From an uncultured Clostridia bacterium (GTDB taxonomy: Bacteria; Bacillota; Clostridia; TANB77; CAG-508): a stretch of 64,000 nucleotides of DNA. The stretch covers positions 1 to 64,000 of the forward strand of contig CAKPBB010000004.1 in assembly GCA_934140005.1 (NCBI GenBank), read 5' to 3'. The position numbers were made by a program, and so were the translations under genes. Below, piece after piece: positions 45,303 to 54,424 of this stretch (positions within the stretch are counted from its first letter, which is position 1; every line of letters begins with the position of its first letter). The notes under the pieces are model-generated. The model was not told the DNA's origin, searched no databases, and saw only the letters and a list, made by a program, of their open reading frames with translations.

Positions 45303-46094
45303 TCAATTTTTGCCTATTATATCATAGAAATTTTGAAATTTATAGCCTTCTTCTTTTAAAAACTTTATAGAATCTTGTAAAACTAAAGAACTATTACTTA
45401 CATCTTTTGTATCATGCATTAAAATTACCAAAGTATCTTTTCCTTTAGCAGTCTTTTTCAAATTATTTAATAATTGGTAATTAGAATATTTTTTTACAGA
45501 ATCATTATTCAAGCAATTCCAATCTATATATGTATATCCTAATGAATTAAGCAATTCTGCTGACCTATCTTTTTTACTTCTATAATTTGGAGACATGAAC
45601 CCATTTGGAAATCTAAATACTTTTGCACAATAGTTTTCATTTCCTATTGCCTTTCCTATGGCTTTGTCTGTATTTTTCACTTCATTTATAAAGCTTTCAT
45701 CACTCTGATAAAGTTTACTATTTTTATGGTCATATCCATGATTTGCAATATAATGACCTTCTTCAAATTCTCTTTTAACAATTTCTGGATGTTCATCAAC
45801 TTTTTTGCCAATTACGAAAAAGCTAGCTTTAACTTCTTCCTCCTTTAAAATATCTAATATTTTATTTGTAACATTTATAGAAGGACCATCATCAAAAGTT
45901 AAATATGCAATTTTTTCTTTTCCTTTTGTAAGTGATTTTATTTTTTCTTTCCACTCATCTGAAATTACACTATTTTCCTCTAACTCTACCGCTATTGCAG
46001 GACTACTCTTAAAACTTAAAATTAAAAAATATGCTGTAATTATTATAAAACAGCATATCAATATAAACTTCTTCTTAACTATAAAAACTTTCAT
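45303..46094 (-). CDS. Membrane-anchored polysaccharide deacetylase (CE4), first copy
   Basis: A 263-residue protein with one N-terminal membrane helix (about 8-28) and an external NodB/CE4 domain. Catalytic and metal residues are in 'YLTFDDGPSINVTNKIL', 'IANHGYDHKNSKLY' (His-x3-His), 'KVFRFPNGFMSPNYR' and 'LVILMHDTKDVSNSS'. It removes N-acetyl groups from peptidoglycan or another glycan outside the cell. Second deacetylase in the same operon, the other being at 47155. 42 bases separate it from the flippase-like gene. Confidence 0.9.
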   Translation of the reverse strand: MKVFIVKKKFILICCFIIITAYFLILSFKSSPAIAVELEENSVISDEWKEKIKSLTKGKEKIAYLTFDDGPSINVTNKILDILKEEEVKASFFVIGKKVDEHPEIVKREFEEGHYIANHGYDHKNSKLYQSDESFINEVKNTDKAIGKAIGNENYCAKVFRFPNGFMSPNYRSKKDRSAELLNSLGYTYIDWNCLNNDSVKKYSNYQLLNNLKKTAKGKDTLVILMHDTKDVSNSSLVLQDSIKFLKEEGYKFQNFYDIIGKN

Positions 46095-46136
46095 ATAATC
46101 ACCACTAGTAAATTATATGTTTTTCTTTTCTAATTA

Positions 46137-47171
46137 TTACTTAACAGCTTTTGGTTTTGATGTATTTTTCAAACTAAAAATTGCAACAGCTATTCCACTT
46201 ACAATGATGAATAAATAAAAGCTTATTCCTCTACTTAAAAGCATTGCACTACTTAGCATTTCTACTGGGAACAATAATTTATATATTGCCATAAAACCAC
46301 CTTCACTAACTCCAACCGCTCCTGGTAATGGTATTGAGGAAACAGAAATATATAAAACAGCTTGAACTGCAAAGAAATCAAAAAAGTTTGCATCATTAAG
46401 TCCTAATGCTAAATATATTAAATATGGTATACTATGATACAATATTATTTGAATAACAGTTGTAGAAACAATTTTTATTAACATTTTTTTATTGTTTTTA
46501 ATTAAATTAGCACCTGCATGATATTCTTTTATTTGCTTTATACATTCATCTCTAAACTTTTCTGTATTTTTATATTTGAATTTGTATAAAATTTTGCATA
46601 CTAAATCTACCAATTTTATCACAAGTTTACTTGAAAAAATTGAAAGCAATAAAAATGCTAAAATCAGCACATTAACTAAAATACCAAAAAACAACAAATA
46701 CTTAATATTTCCTATAGACTCTTTTATATAATTATATTTTAAAATAAAACATACAATAGAAATTGAAATTGTAACTAACTGAAAGCTTGAAAATTCAGTA
46801 AGAACTGCAAGTGCTGACTGCCCTATTGGTAACCCATCTTTTGTCATATAATACATTTGCATAGGGTCTCCGCCTGATGCACTTGGAGTTACTCCACTAA
46901 AGAAAAATCCTACTAAAGCATATTTTATACCAGAAAGAAAACTTATTTTACAATTTTGCAATTTTAAAGTTCTTGCTATATTTATTCCTTCAGATGCAAT
47001 AAAACACATCATGCAACCAATTGCTAATATGATATATTTTATATCTACTTGTTTTATTATTTCAAGTATTTCTATAATACTATTATCTTTAAAAATTATA
47101 GAAAAAGTTAATACTACAAAAAATACAAAAATTATTCCGTTAATTATAATTTTTTTAGTTTTTAAATTCAT
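46137..47171 (-). CDS. Flippase-like/MprF-type membrane domain protein (YbhN family)
   Basis: An integral membrane protein with eight or nine helices of the lysylphosphatidylglycerol synthase TM-domain family (UPF0104). The hallmark 'FFFSGVTPSASGGDPMQMYYMTKDGLPIGQSALAVL' and the C-terminal 'IPLPGAVGVSEGGFMAIY' are present. It lacks the cytosolic aminoacyl-transfer domain of MprF, so lipid translocation or glycolipid handling is more likely. I chose the ATG at 47171; one at 47183 is also in frame. It overlaps the end of the deacetylase gene by 17 bases. Confidence 0.85.
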   Translation of the reverse strand: MNLKTKKIIINGIIFVFFVVLTFSIIFKDNSIIEILEIIKQVDIKYIILAIGCMMCFIASEGINIARTLKLQNCKISFLSGIKYALVGFFFSGVTPSASGGDPMQMYYMTKDGLPIGQSALAVLTEFSSFQLVTISISIVCFILKYNYIKESIGNIKYLLFFGILVNVLILAFLLLSIFSSKLVIKLVDLVCKILYKFKYKNTEKFRDECIKQIKEYHAGANLIKNNKKMLIKIVSTTVIQIILYHSIPYLIYLALGLNDANFFDFFAVQAVLYISVSSIPLPGAVGVSEGGFMAIYKLLFPVEMLSSAMLLSRGISFYLFIIVSGIAVAIFSLKNTSKPKAVK

Positions 47172-47859
47172 ATTGTTTTTCATATCCTTCTATTGTTTTA
47201 AATTTGTACCCTTCATAAAGCAAAATAGGAATTACTTTTTCAAGTGCTTTTATAGTCCTCTTTGGTGCTTCATTACTTCCTCTACCATCATGTAAGCAAA
47301 TTATATTACCAGCTTTTACCCTAGATAATAATTTTTGTTTTATAATTTCATCAGTTGTATCTCCTTGCCAATCTTCTGCCATGACATCCCACAATATCAT
47401 TTCTATTCTTTCTTTTTTCAATAAATATTGTAAAAATATATTTGCATCTCCCCAAGGTGGTCTATAATACCTAATTTCCACTTTTAAATTTTGCATAATT
47501 TCTAAGCTTTGTTTTAAATCTTTTTTAGTTTCTAACATTCCTTGTAGCATTGAGTTTTTATGTTTAAGTGAATGTAAAGCAATATAATGTCCTTCTTCTT
47601 TAAATCTTGAAATAATCTCTGGATATTTTTGTGCAAAATTTGCTACACAGAAAAAAGTTGCTTTTACATTATATTTATTCAAAAGATTCAATAATTCTTC
47701 TGTATATTCACTAGGGCCATCATCAAAAGTTAAATATATATTCTTCTCATCATTATTTAAAGCTTTTCTATTAAAAAATCTCTTTTTATTTATATTTGAA
47801 GGTATAAAGCTATAAAGTAAAAATACTAGAAAAATTATACAAATAATTACAATTAACAT
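47155..47859 (-). CDS. Membrane-anchored polysaccharide deacetylase (CE4), second copy
   Basis: A 234-residue protein with an N-terminal helix (residues 1-17) and a CE4 domain: 'IYLTFDDGPSEYTEELL', 'IALHSLKHKNSML', 'IRYYRPPWGDANIF', and 'IICLHDGRGSNEAPK'. The 'RPPWGD' variant is the usual form, unlike 'RFPNG' in the other copy, so the two may act on different glycans. Its start overlaps the glycosyltransferase gene end by 7 bases. Confidence 0.9.
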   Translation of the reverse strand: MLIVIICIIFLVFLLYSFIPSNINKKRFFNRKALNNDEKNIYLTFDDGPSEYTEELLNLLNKYNVKATFFCVANFAQKYPEIISRFKEEGHYIALHSLKHKNSMLQGMLETKKDLKQSLEIMQNLKVEIRYYRPPWGDANIFLQYLLKKERIEMILWDVMAEDWQGDTTDEIIKQKLLSRVKAGNIICLHDGRGSNEAPKRTIKALEKVIPILLYEGYKFKTIEGYEKQYEFKN

Positions 47860-48914
47860 ACCACTTTCTCCTCTTCTATGTTTGCAAAAATGTCAGATTC
47901 AAAAGTATTTATTATTCTTGACATATTTTGTTTCATATTTGCTAATCTCTTTTCTGAATTTACTAAACTAATAATATTTTTTGCACTTAAATTTGTATTT
48001 TTCCAGGCCACCAATCCTATTCCATTTCTTTCAATAAATTTTGCATTTCCTATTTCTTGACTTAAAAAAGGAATAAGTGCATATATTGGTGTTTTGGAAT
48101 TTATAGCTTCAAAAACTGTGATTCCACCTGGTTTAGTAACTATTAAATCTGCCTTTTTCATATAGTTATAAACTGTATTAGTATATCCTATAACTGTTAA
48201 ATTTTCATATTTATTTATGTATCTATCAAATATCTTTTTATTTTTTCCTGCTATTAAGGTTATGTGAATGTTTTTATTTTTTATTAACTCTTTTAACACA
48301 TTTTCAGTATCATGAAATAAACCTAAGCCTCCACCCATAATCAATATTTCTGGTATTTTTTTATATCTGTTAATGATATTGGTCTTAAATTCATTTTTAA
48401 CTGGTATACCTGTAATTAAAATCTTTTCACTATTGATATTATAATTTTCTAATTGTCTTTTTGTTAAAGTTGAAGCAACACAATACATATCTGTTTCTGG
48501 AGTTATCCATTCCTTATTTACATCTACATCTGTTATATAAGTATATAATTTTAAATCTCCTCTTTTATATTTCTTATATGCAGAAGCATAATTTGAGCAA
48601 ACTGGAAATGTTGAGATAACAATTTTTATATCTTCATCTCCAAGTAAATTTTCTAATTTTTTTGCTATTACCTTTCTTAAAGGCATAAAATTACTATTTG
48701 CTGAAAATTTATAAAAAAAGTTATAAATTCTTCCAAGTTTGCTAACCATAGAATTAAAAATAGCATAAATCAATTTATTTAATTTTGGAAATATTAACTC
48801 ATAAAAGTCTACAATCTCGGCTTGATTTCCTTGCATTTCCAATTCTTCTTTTAATGTTTTAGCTACAGAATAATGGCCCATTCCACATTTTGCTGTTAAA
48901 ATTATAATTTTCAT
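47853..48914 (-). CDS. MGDG synthase-like glycolipid glycosyltransferase (GT28)
   Basis: A 353-residue GT-B enzyme. The N-terminal 'LTAKCGMGHYSVAKTLKEEL' and the 'IVISTFPVCSNYASAYKKY' segment mark the monogalactosyldiacylglycerol-synthase group, and the C-terminal 'ILIMGGGLGLFHDTENVLKEL', 'VIGYTNTVYNYMKKADLIVTKPGGITVFEAI' bind the UDP-sugar. Bacterial members add glucose or galactose to diacylglycerol, making the anchor for lipoteichoic acid or free glycolipids. It follows the response regulator gene by 26 bases. Confidence 0.88.
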   Translation of the reverse strand: MKIIILTAKCGMGHYSVAKTLKEELEMQGNQAEIVDFYELIFPKLNKLIYAIFNSMVSKLGRIYNFFYKFSANSNFMPLRKVIAKKLENLLGDEDIKIVISTFPVCSNYASAYKKYKRGDLKLYTYITDVDVNKEWITPETDMYCVASTLTKRQLENYNINSEKILITGIPVKNEFKTNIINRYKKIPEILIMGGGLGLFHDTENVLKELIKNKNIHITLIAGKNKKIFDRYINKYENLTVIGYTNTVYNYMKKADLIVTKPGGITVFEAINSKTPIYALIPFLSQEIGNAKFIERNGIGLVAWKNTNLSAKNIISLVNSEKRLANMKQNMSRIINTFESDIFANIEEEKVVC

Positions 48915-48940
48915 ATAAATACTTCCTTTAACTATAACAA

Positions 48941-49633
48941 TTATAAATTTTCTACTTTATATCCAATTCCCCAAATAACTTTCAAATATCGTGGTTCTTT
49001 AGGATTTATCTCAATTTTTTCTCTTATATGTCTAATATGTACAGCTATGATATTTTCAGCTCCATAACAATCTTCATTCCATATACTTTCGTAAATTTGA
49101 TCTATTGAAAAAACTTTTCCCTTATTTGCTGTTAAAAATTTTAGTATATTGTATTCAGTAGGTGTAAGTTTTACTTCTTTTCCATCTACTGTAACTTTTT
49201 TCAAATTGTCATCTATTATTAGTCCTTTTACTTGATATATATTTTCATTGTTCTCTTTTTCATTTCCAAGTTCCATATATCTTCGTAAAGCTGATTTTAC
49301 TCTTGCTAATAATTCTTTTGGATTAAATGGTTTAGTTATATAATCATCTGCACCTATATTTAAACCATTTATTTTATCATCATCTTCTGCTTTTGCTGAA
49401 ATCATAATTATTGGAATTGAACTGTTGTCTCTAATTTCAACAACAGTTTCGTTTCCATCTTTTATAGGCATCATAACATCAAGTAAAATTAAATGAATTT
49501 TATTCTCTTTTAAGATATTTAAACATTCTTCCCCATTATAAGCTTTTAAGACATTGTACCCTTCTTTTACAAGATATATTTCTACTGCACTTACAATTTC
49601 TTTGTCATCATCACAAACTAGTATATTATACAT
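48941..49633 (-). CDS. OmpR/PhoB-family response regulator (envelope operon)
   Basis: A 230-residue regulator. The receiver domain has 'ILVCDDDKEIV', the phospho-Asp in 'LILLDVMMPIKDG', and 'DDYITKPFNPKELLARV'. The winged-helix output domain has 'LTPTEYNILKFLTANKGKVFS' and 'VHIRHIREKIEINPKEPRYLKVIWGIGYKV'. No kinase is adjacent, but its promoter matches that of the kinase gene at 41328. It heads a likely six-gene operon for glycolipid, flippase-like, deacetylase and pseudouridine synthase genes. Confidence 0.93.
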   Translation of the reverse strand: MYNILVCDDDKEIVSAVEIYLVKEGYNVLKAYNGEECLNILKENKIHLILLDVMMPIKDGNETVVEIRDNSSIPIIMISAKAEDDDKINGLNIGADDYITKPFNPKELLARVKSALRRYMELGNEKENNENIYQVKGLIIDDNLKKVTVDGKEVKLTPTEYNILKFLTANKGKVFSIDQIYESIWNEDCYGAENIIAVHIRHIREKIEINPKEPRYLKVIWGIGYKVENL

Positions 49634-49667
49634 ATCTTTCTCCTTATCTATCTCTTTATTTGCTTTT

Positions 49668-49713
49668 ATTATATCAGTCTTTTCTTAAGAAAAAATAGAG
49701 TAATTCTTAAGAT
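49668..49713 (-). promoter_or_regulatory. Promoter of the envelope operon with two TTCTTAAGAA-like boxes
   Basis: TATAAT (49668-49673), 8 bases, TTCTTAAGAA (49682-49691), and a second copy with one change (49704-49713) exactly 22 bases on. The order, spacing and the AAAAATAGAG between the boxes are the same as at 43423-43468. The distal box abuts the end of the ABC permease gene (stop at 49718). Confidence 0.72.
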
Positions 49714-49717
49714 TTTA

Positions 49718-52312
49718 TTAAATGTTATCATTTCTAATTGTTTCTATTATGTTTTGCTTGTTAATTTTATTTAATGAATATCTCATTATCAGTCCTACAA
49801 TAAACATTACAAATACAATTGATATTACAATTGCTTTAGCTGGTAAAATATACGCAACTTCTAAAGTTTCATTCTTTTCTATAATTGTATAAATCCAATA
49901 AGAAAGTCCTGTACCAAGTATTATTCCATAAAGTAAAGCTTTTGTTCCATAAAGTATACTTTCCAAATTTATCATTTTATTAAATTCTTTTTTAGTCATA
50001 CCAATTGATTTTAAATTTGCAAATTCCTTACTTCTTAAGTTCATATTTGTCGTAATTGTATTAAAGATATTAGTTACTCCTATCAAACTAATTACTATAA
50101 TAAATCCATACAAGAAAATAGAAATCAATAATACAATTTGACGATTTGCATTTTGTTCTTTTTCTAAATTAGAAAAAACCATATCATCACTAATGTTTTC
50201 AAGTTCTTTGCAAAATTGCTCTGGATTATTAGACTGTACTAAAATGTTATTTACATTATAATTTTTGTTTTTTATAGTATCAAAATTAACTAGATACATT
50301 TCATTTTTTGCTGAGAGTCCAAAAGGCTTTTCATCTGTCACTTTTATAATTTTTAAATTGCTTATTTGGTCATCTAATTTTTGAGTTGTTACACCACCTT
50401 TTGTGCTCTCGTCTTCTATGAATTTTCCTTCTAGTGTATCTCCTTCTTTTATATCAAAACATTTAATTTTTTTAGGATTTCCTTCTGAATCATAAGTAGT
50501 TAACATCCCTGTTCCTATATAAATAATAGAATTTTTAGCATCTTCTTCACTTATTCCTAATTTTTGTATATATTCTTTATATGCAGTATCACTTACTGCA
50601 ACAAAGTTAATATAATTTACTATATCATTCTCAAATTCTTCATAAGTGTAATTATCTTTTTCATAATATGTTTTATATGTTTCCTCATAGTATTTCTTGC
50701 CCTCTTCTGTAAGATGTTTACTCATATCTATTTTAAAAGGCATTCTATAAGTCACAGCAATTTTTTCAATATTATCTAATTTTTCAATTTGTGGAATAAA
50801 TGATTTATTATCATTTGCATATATTACAACATTATAATCAATATCCTTATAATATATATTAGATACATCAAATACATACTGAATAAATGTTGATAAGGAT
50901 ATAAAGATTGTTATACTAACAACCAAAGAAACTACTGTTGTACGATATTTTCTTCTATTTCTTTTTAGATTTTTATATGCTATTTCTCCACCGATACCAA
51001 ATATTTTACTTACTATTTTAGGTGTTTTTAGTTTTTTAGATTTTATTTTAATATCATCATTGCTTCTTATAGCTTCTATTGGTGGAATTTTACTAGCTTT
51101 TCTTGCTGAACCAATGCATGATACATATATTGTAATTGCACTTAATATTGCACTTATTAAAATTGCCCATATTGGAACATTGTATATAATCTCAAATGTT
51201 TTATCTATCATTTCTGTACTTTGCATAATATATGTAGTTACATTTGTTAAAACAAATGTTGCAAAACAACCACTTAAAATTCCTAAAGGTATTCCTATAG
51301 CACCTAATATAAGTCCTTCAAATAGTACATTTTTTCTAATCTGTTTTTTAGTAGCTCCAATACTTGCAAGCATTCCATATTGTTTCATTTTCTCTGTAAT
51401 TGAAATTTGAAAGCTACTTCTAATTACAAAAACACTTGAAACTATTATTATCAAAATTACAATACCAGCTAAAGAATAAAGCATTGTTAATGTATCACTA
51501 CTTCTAGTTACTCCTGACCATCTTAATAGTTCTGTATTTAATTGTACTGTTTCAGCTGATATATTATTTGCTTTTTCAATTTCCTCTACATTATCATAAG
51601 TATTTTTTATATTATTAAATTTAACTGATATATTTAAGTTATTATCACTTATTGGATTTGAAAAGTCTTCTAATGTAATAATTGTATAACCTGGTGCTGA
51701 ATACTCTTCAATTTCATAATTTGGTCTCTCTATTTTTCCAACTATTGTATATTCTTTAGTAAAGATTTTTTCTAGTTTCTCATTCTCCTCTTCATTGTAA
51801 GGATTTTCTTGTGTTAATTTATAACCATCTAGCATTCTATTTGATATATCTAATGTTATTTTTTCGCCTACTTTTAATTTTACCTCACCATTAGTTGCTA
51901 AATGTGCTGGTATTAAAATTTCATCACTATTTTGAGGAAATCTACCCTCAATCAATTGTAAGCCATAATTATTCATAGCAGTTTTATCAAAGCCCATCAA
52001 ATGCAAATATGGCTTATATTTATTTTCTGTTTTTATACTTGCATATCCAATACTTTGTGTTTCAAAATAACTCTTTACATTTATATTTTGTGTTATATAT
52101 TTTTGATTTTCTTTTGAAACTTCTAAAAAGCTAGCATGATAATCTCCATCTTTATTTATTGCATTACTTATTAAAGTTCCTTGAAAACTGCAAGCTACAC
52201 CAGCTACCGCACAAATTAAAGCAGTAGACAATAATATTCCAATAATCGTTACAATTGTTCTTTTTTTATTTAATTTCAAATTACGAATTGTAAAGTTATT
52301 TAATATATTCAT
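49718..52312 (-). CDS. ABC transporter permease, two FtsX domains
   Basis: An 864-residue permease. The N-terminal helix 'KKRTIVTIIGILLSTALICAV' is followed by an external domain, a first FtsX module of three helices (about 275-400) with 'MKQYGMLASIGATKKQIRKNVLFEGL', a second single helix (about 465), a second external domain and a second FtsX module ('LRSKEFANLKSIGMTKKEFNKMINLES'). This is the MacB/FtsX-like exporter fold, often used against antimicrobial peptides or for lipoprotein release. With the ATPase it forms an operon next to a kinase/regulator pair. Confidence 0.9.
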   Translation of the reverse strand: MNILNNFTIRNLKLNKKRTIVTIIGILLSTALICAVAGVACSFQGTLISNAINKDGDYHASFLEVSKENQKYITQNINVKSYFETQSIGYASIKTENKYKPYLHLMGFDKTAMNNYGLQLIEGRFPQNSDEILIPAHLATNGEVKLKVGEKITLDISNRMLDGYKLTQENPYNEEENEKLEKIFTKEYTIVGKIERPNYEIEEYSAPGYTIITLEDFSNPISDNNLNISVKFNNIKNTYDNVEEIEKANNISAETVQLNTELLRWSGVTRSSDTLTMLYSLAGIVILIIIVSSVFVIRSSFQISITEKMKQYGMLASIGATKKQIRKNVLFEGLILGAIGIPLGILSGCFATFVLTNVTTYIMQSTEMIDKTFEIIYNVPIWAILISAILSAITIYVSCIGSARKASKIPPIEAIRSNDDIKIKSKKLKTPKIVSKIFGIGGEIAYKNLKRNRRKYRTTVVSLVVSITIFISLSTFIQYVFDVSNIYYKDIDYNVVIYANDNKSFIPQIEKLDNIEKIAVTYRMPFKIDMSKHLTEEGKKYYEETYKTYYEKDNYTYEEFENDIVNYINFVAVSDTAYKEYIQKLGISEEDAKNSIIYIGTGMLTTYDSEGNPKKIKCFDIKEGDTLEGKFIEDESTKGGVTTQKLDDQISNLKIIKVTDEKPFGLSAKNEMYLVNFDTIKNKNYNVNNILVQSNNPEQFCKELENISDDMVFSNLEKEQNANRQIVLLISIFLYGFIIVISLIGVTNIFNTITTNMNLRSKEFANLKSIGMTKKEFNKMINLESILYGTKALLYGIILGTGLSYWIYTIIEKNETLEVAYILPAKAIVISIVFVMFIVGLIMRYSLNKINKQNIIETIRNDNI

Positions 52313-52351
52313 TTTATTCTATTCCTTTCTTAGTACAATTCACATAAAATA

Positions 52352-53032
52352 TTACTCATTCATTTCATCTTTTACAATTTTTCCATCATCTATTGTTATT
52401 ACTCTGTCTGCTTCCAAAGCAATCTTCTCATCATGAGTAATAATTATAACTGTTTGATTATATTTTTTATTAGATAATCTCAAAAGTGAAATTATTTCAC
52501 TTGATGCTTTGCTATCCAAATTGCCAGTTGGTTCATCTGCAAGCATTATTGCTGGTTCATTTATTACAGCTCTTCCTATAGATACTCTTTGCTGTTGACC
52601 ACCAGATAATTCATTCGGTAAATGCTTTTTTCTATCTGACAATTTTAAAGTTTTTAATAAGTCATCTAATTTAGTTTTATCAACTTTTTTGCCATCTAAA
52701 TTGCATGGTAAAGTTATATTTTCCTCTACATTTAAAATTGGTATTAAATTATAAAATTGATAAATTAAACCTACCTGTCTTCTTCTAAAAATAGCTAAAT
52801 TATCATCATCTAAACTATATATATCTTTTCCATCTATATAAACTTTTCCACTAGTAGGTCTATCTACTCCTCCTAGCAAATGTAATAAAGTTGATTTTCC
52901 TGAACCACTTGCCCCAATTATCGCAACAAATTCACCCTTATTTACTGTAAATGATACATCATCAACAGCTTTTACCAAATTTTCTCCTTTACCATAAGAT
53001 TTGCATAAATGCTCTACTTTCAATATTTCCAT
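52352..53032 (-). CDS. ABC transporter ATP-binding protein (MacB/LolD-like)
   Basis: A 226-residue ATPase. Walker A 'IIGASGSGKSTLLHLLGG', Q-loop 'RRQVGLIYQFYNLIPILN', signature 'LSGGQQQRVSIGRAV', Walker B 'AIMLADEPTGNLDS' and H-loop 'IIITHDEK' are intact. The start at 53032 (MEILKVEHLC) has AAAGGA 7 bases upstream; the longer frame to 53131 would read through its own promoter. The gene is 40 bases before the permease gene. Confidence 0.95.
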   Translation of the reverse strand: MEILKVEHLCKSYGKGENLVKAVDDVSFTVNKGEFVAIIGASGSGKSTLLHLLGGVDRPTSGKVYIDGKDIYSLDDDNLAIFRRRQVGLIYQFYNLIPILNVEENITLPCNLDGKKVDKTKLDDLLKTLKLSDRKKHLPNELSGGQQQRVSIGRAVINEPAIMLADEPTGNLDSKASSEIISLLRLSNKKYNQTVIIITHDEKIALEADRVITIDDGKIVKDEMNE

Positions 53033-53117
53033 TATAAAATTCCTTTCTATTTTAAGAATTTGTGCCATATACACAATAATAATTGCAATTATTAAAATTT
53101 TCTTTTTACTGTAAAAA

Positions 53118-53186
53118 ATTATACCAAGCAAAAATGACTTTTAAATGACTTTTAAAATAAAAGTTTAGTCATATTACTTGGTATAA
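53118..53186 (-). promoter_or_regulatory. Overlapping terminator and operator/promoter between kinase and ABC genes
   Basis: On the minus strand TTATACCAAG (53186-53177) pairs with CTTGGTATAA (53128-53119), with ATGACT/AGTCAT adding to the stem, and TTTTTT follows: an intrinsic terminator for the kinase gene. The same 3' arm contains the TATAAT of the ABC promoter (53118-53123), and the loop and arm hold two direct 11-base repeats (TAAAAGTCATT, 53154-53133). The AGTCA begins 16 bases before TATAAT, as in the regulator promoter at 55161-55193. Confidence 0.65.
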
Positions 53187-53198
53187 ATTATATATATT

Positions 53199-54422
53199 TT
53201 AAACAGTTTCAACTTTCATATATCGTATCTCGAAAGTTGTTCCTTTGCCTAGCTTTGAGGTGCAAACTATATAACCATTATCCTTTTCAATTATTTTTTT
53301 AGATAAAGCCAAACCAATTCCTATACTATTTTCATTAGATGACTTGCCTTTATAAAATCTTTCAAAAATGTGTTTTAAATCTTCTCGTGAAATTCCACTT
53401 CCTTCATCTTTAATACACAAACTAGTATAAAAATTATTTTCGCTATATGAAATATATATTCTTTTTCCTTCATCTGTATGTTCTATACAATTTTTAAGTA
53501 TATTAGAAATAGCTTCTAATTGCCAATTATAGTCTGCATACACTTTTGCTTTACTATCACCATCAATAATTATCTTTTGTTGCTTAATTTCAAGTGGTAC
53601 GCTTAAGTTTTGAACTAAATTTTCTATTAAATCAGATACTAAAAATTCTTTGCAATTAAATTCTACAGTATTTGAATCCAATTTTGAAAGTTTAAGTAAT
53701 GAAATTACTAACCAATTTATCCATTCCAATTGTCTGCGAATTTCATGTAAAAACTTTTTTCGTGTTATTTCATCCATGTTTTCATTTTCTATTATATTAT
53801 CTAACATTATAGAAATTGATGTTAAAGGTGTTTTTAATTGATGTGAAATATCTTCCATTGCAACACCAATTGCTTTTCTATCTTCTTGTGATTTTTCTGC
53901 TTGCTCTTTTAAAACAATTACAATTTTATAAAGTTCATTTCTTAAATTACTAAATTCATCTTCAGTATTTTTCTCGATTGCTAAGTCATAAGTTTTAGAA
54001 TTTATCTTATCTATATATGATATTATTTCATCAATATTTTTCTTTCTCTTATAATATAAAACTATATAAATTATTGTTGCAAATATAAAAATCGCAAATA
54101 GGCAAATTTCATTTATAATTAAGACATTTTTTTCTTCATATTTCAGCATGTTAATTGCTGAAACTTCATTTGATATACCATATTTTTTCAAAAAAGTGTT
54201 ATCTAATGAGATATTATTATGTGAATTTAGCTCTCTAATTATTTCCTCTTCTGATGTTTCTGGATATTTTTCTTGTATAATACTTGCTAATTTTGCAATA
54301 GTATAATTGGTTTGATTTTTGCAAATATTGTAAAATATTTTAATACAAGCTACACTAGATATTGTGACTAATACAAATATTATAACTATCAATAAAAAAT
54401 TCTTTTCTTTAAAAACTTTCAT
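53199..54422 (-). CDS. Sensor histidine kinase (ABC-linked)
   Basis: A 407-residue kinase with two membrane helices (about 9-29 and 100-120) around a 70-residue external loop, a HAMP-like linker, HisKA with 'EDISHQLKTPLTSISIMLDNI', and an HATPase domain ('NILKNCIEHTDEGKRIYIS', 'DEGSGISREDLKHIFERFYKG', 'SIGIGLALSKKI'). It follows the regulator gene by 2 bases. Its transcript probably ends in the hairpin at 53118-53186. Confidence 0.93.
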   Translation of the reverse strand: MKVFKEKNFLLIVIIFVLVTISSVACIKIFYNICKNQTNYTIAKLASIIQEKYPETSEEEIIRELNSHNNISLDNTFLKKYGISNEVSAINMLKYEEKNVLIINEICLFAIFIFATIIYIVLYYKRKKNIDEIISYIDKINSKTYDLAIEKNTEDEFSNLRNELYKIVIVLKEQAEKSQEDRKAIGVAMEDISHQLKTPLTSISIMLDNIIENENMDEITRKKFLHEIRRQLEWINWLVISLLKLSKLDSNTVEFNCKEFLVSDLIENLVQNLSVPLEIKQQKIIIDGDSKAKVYADYNWQLEAISNILKNCIEHTDEGKRIYISYSENNFYTSLCIKDEGSGISREDLKHIFERFYKGKSSNENSIGIGLALSKKIIEKDNGYIVCTSKLGKGTTFEIRYMKVETV

Positions 54423-54424
54423 AT

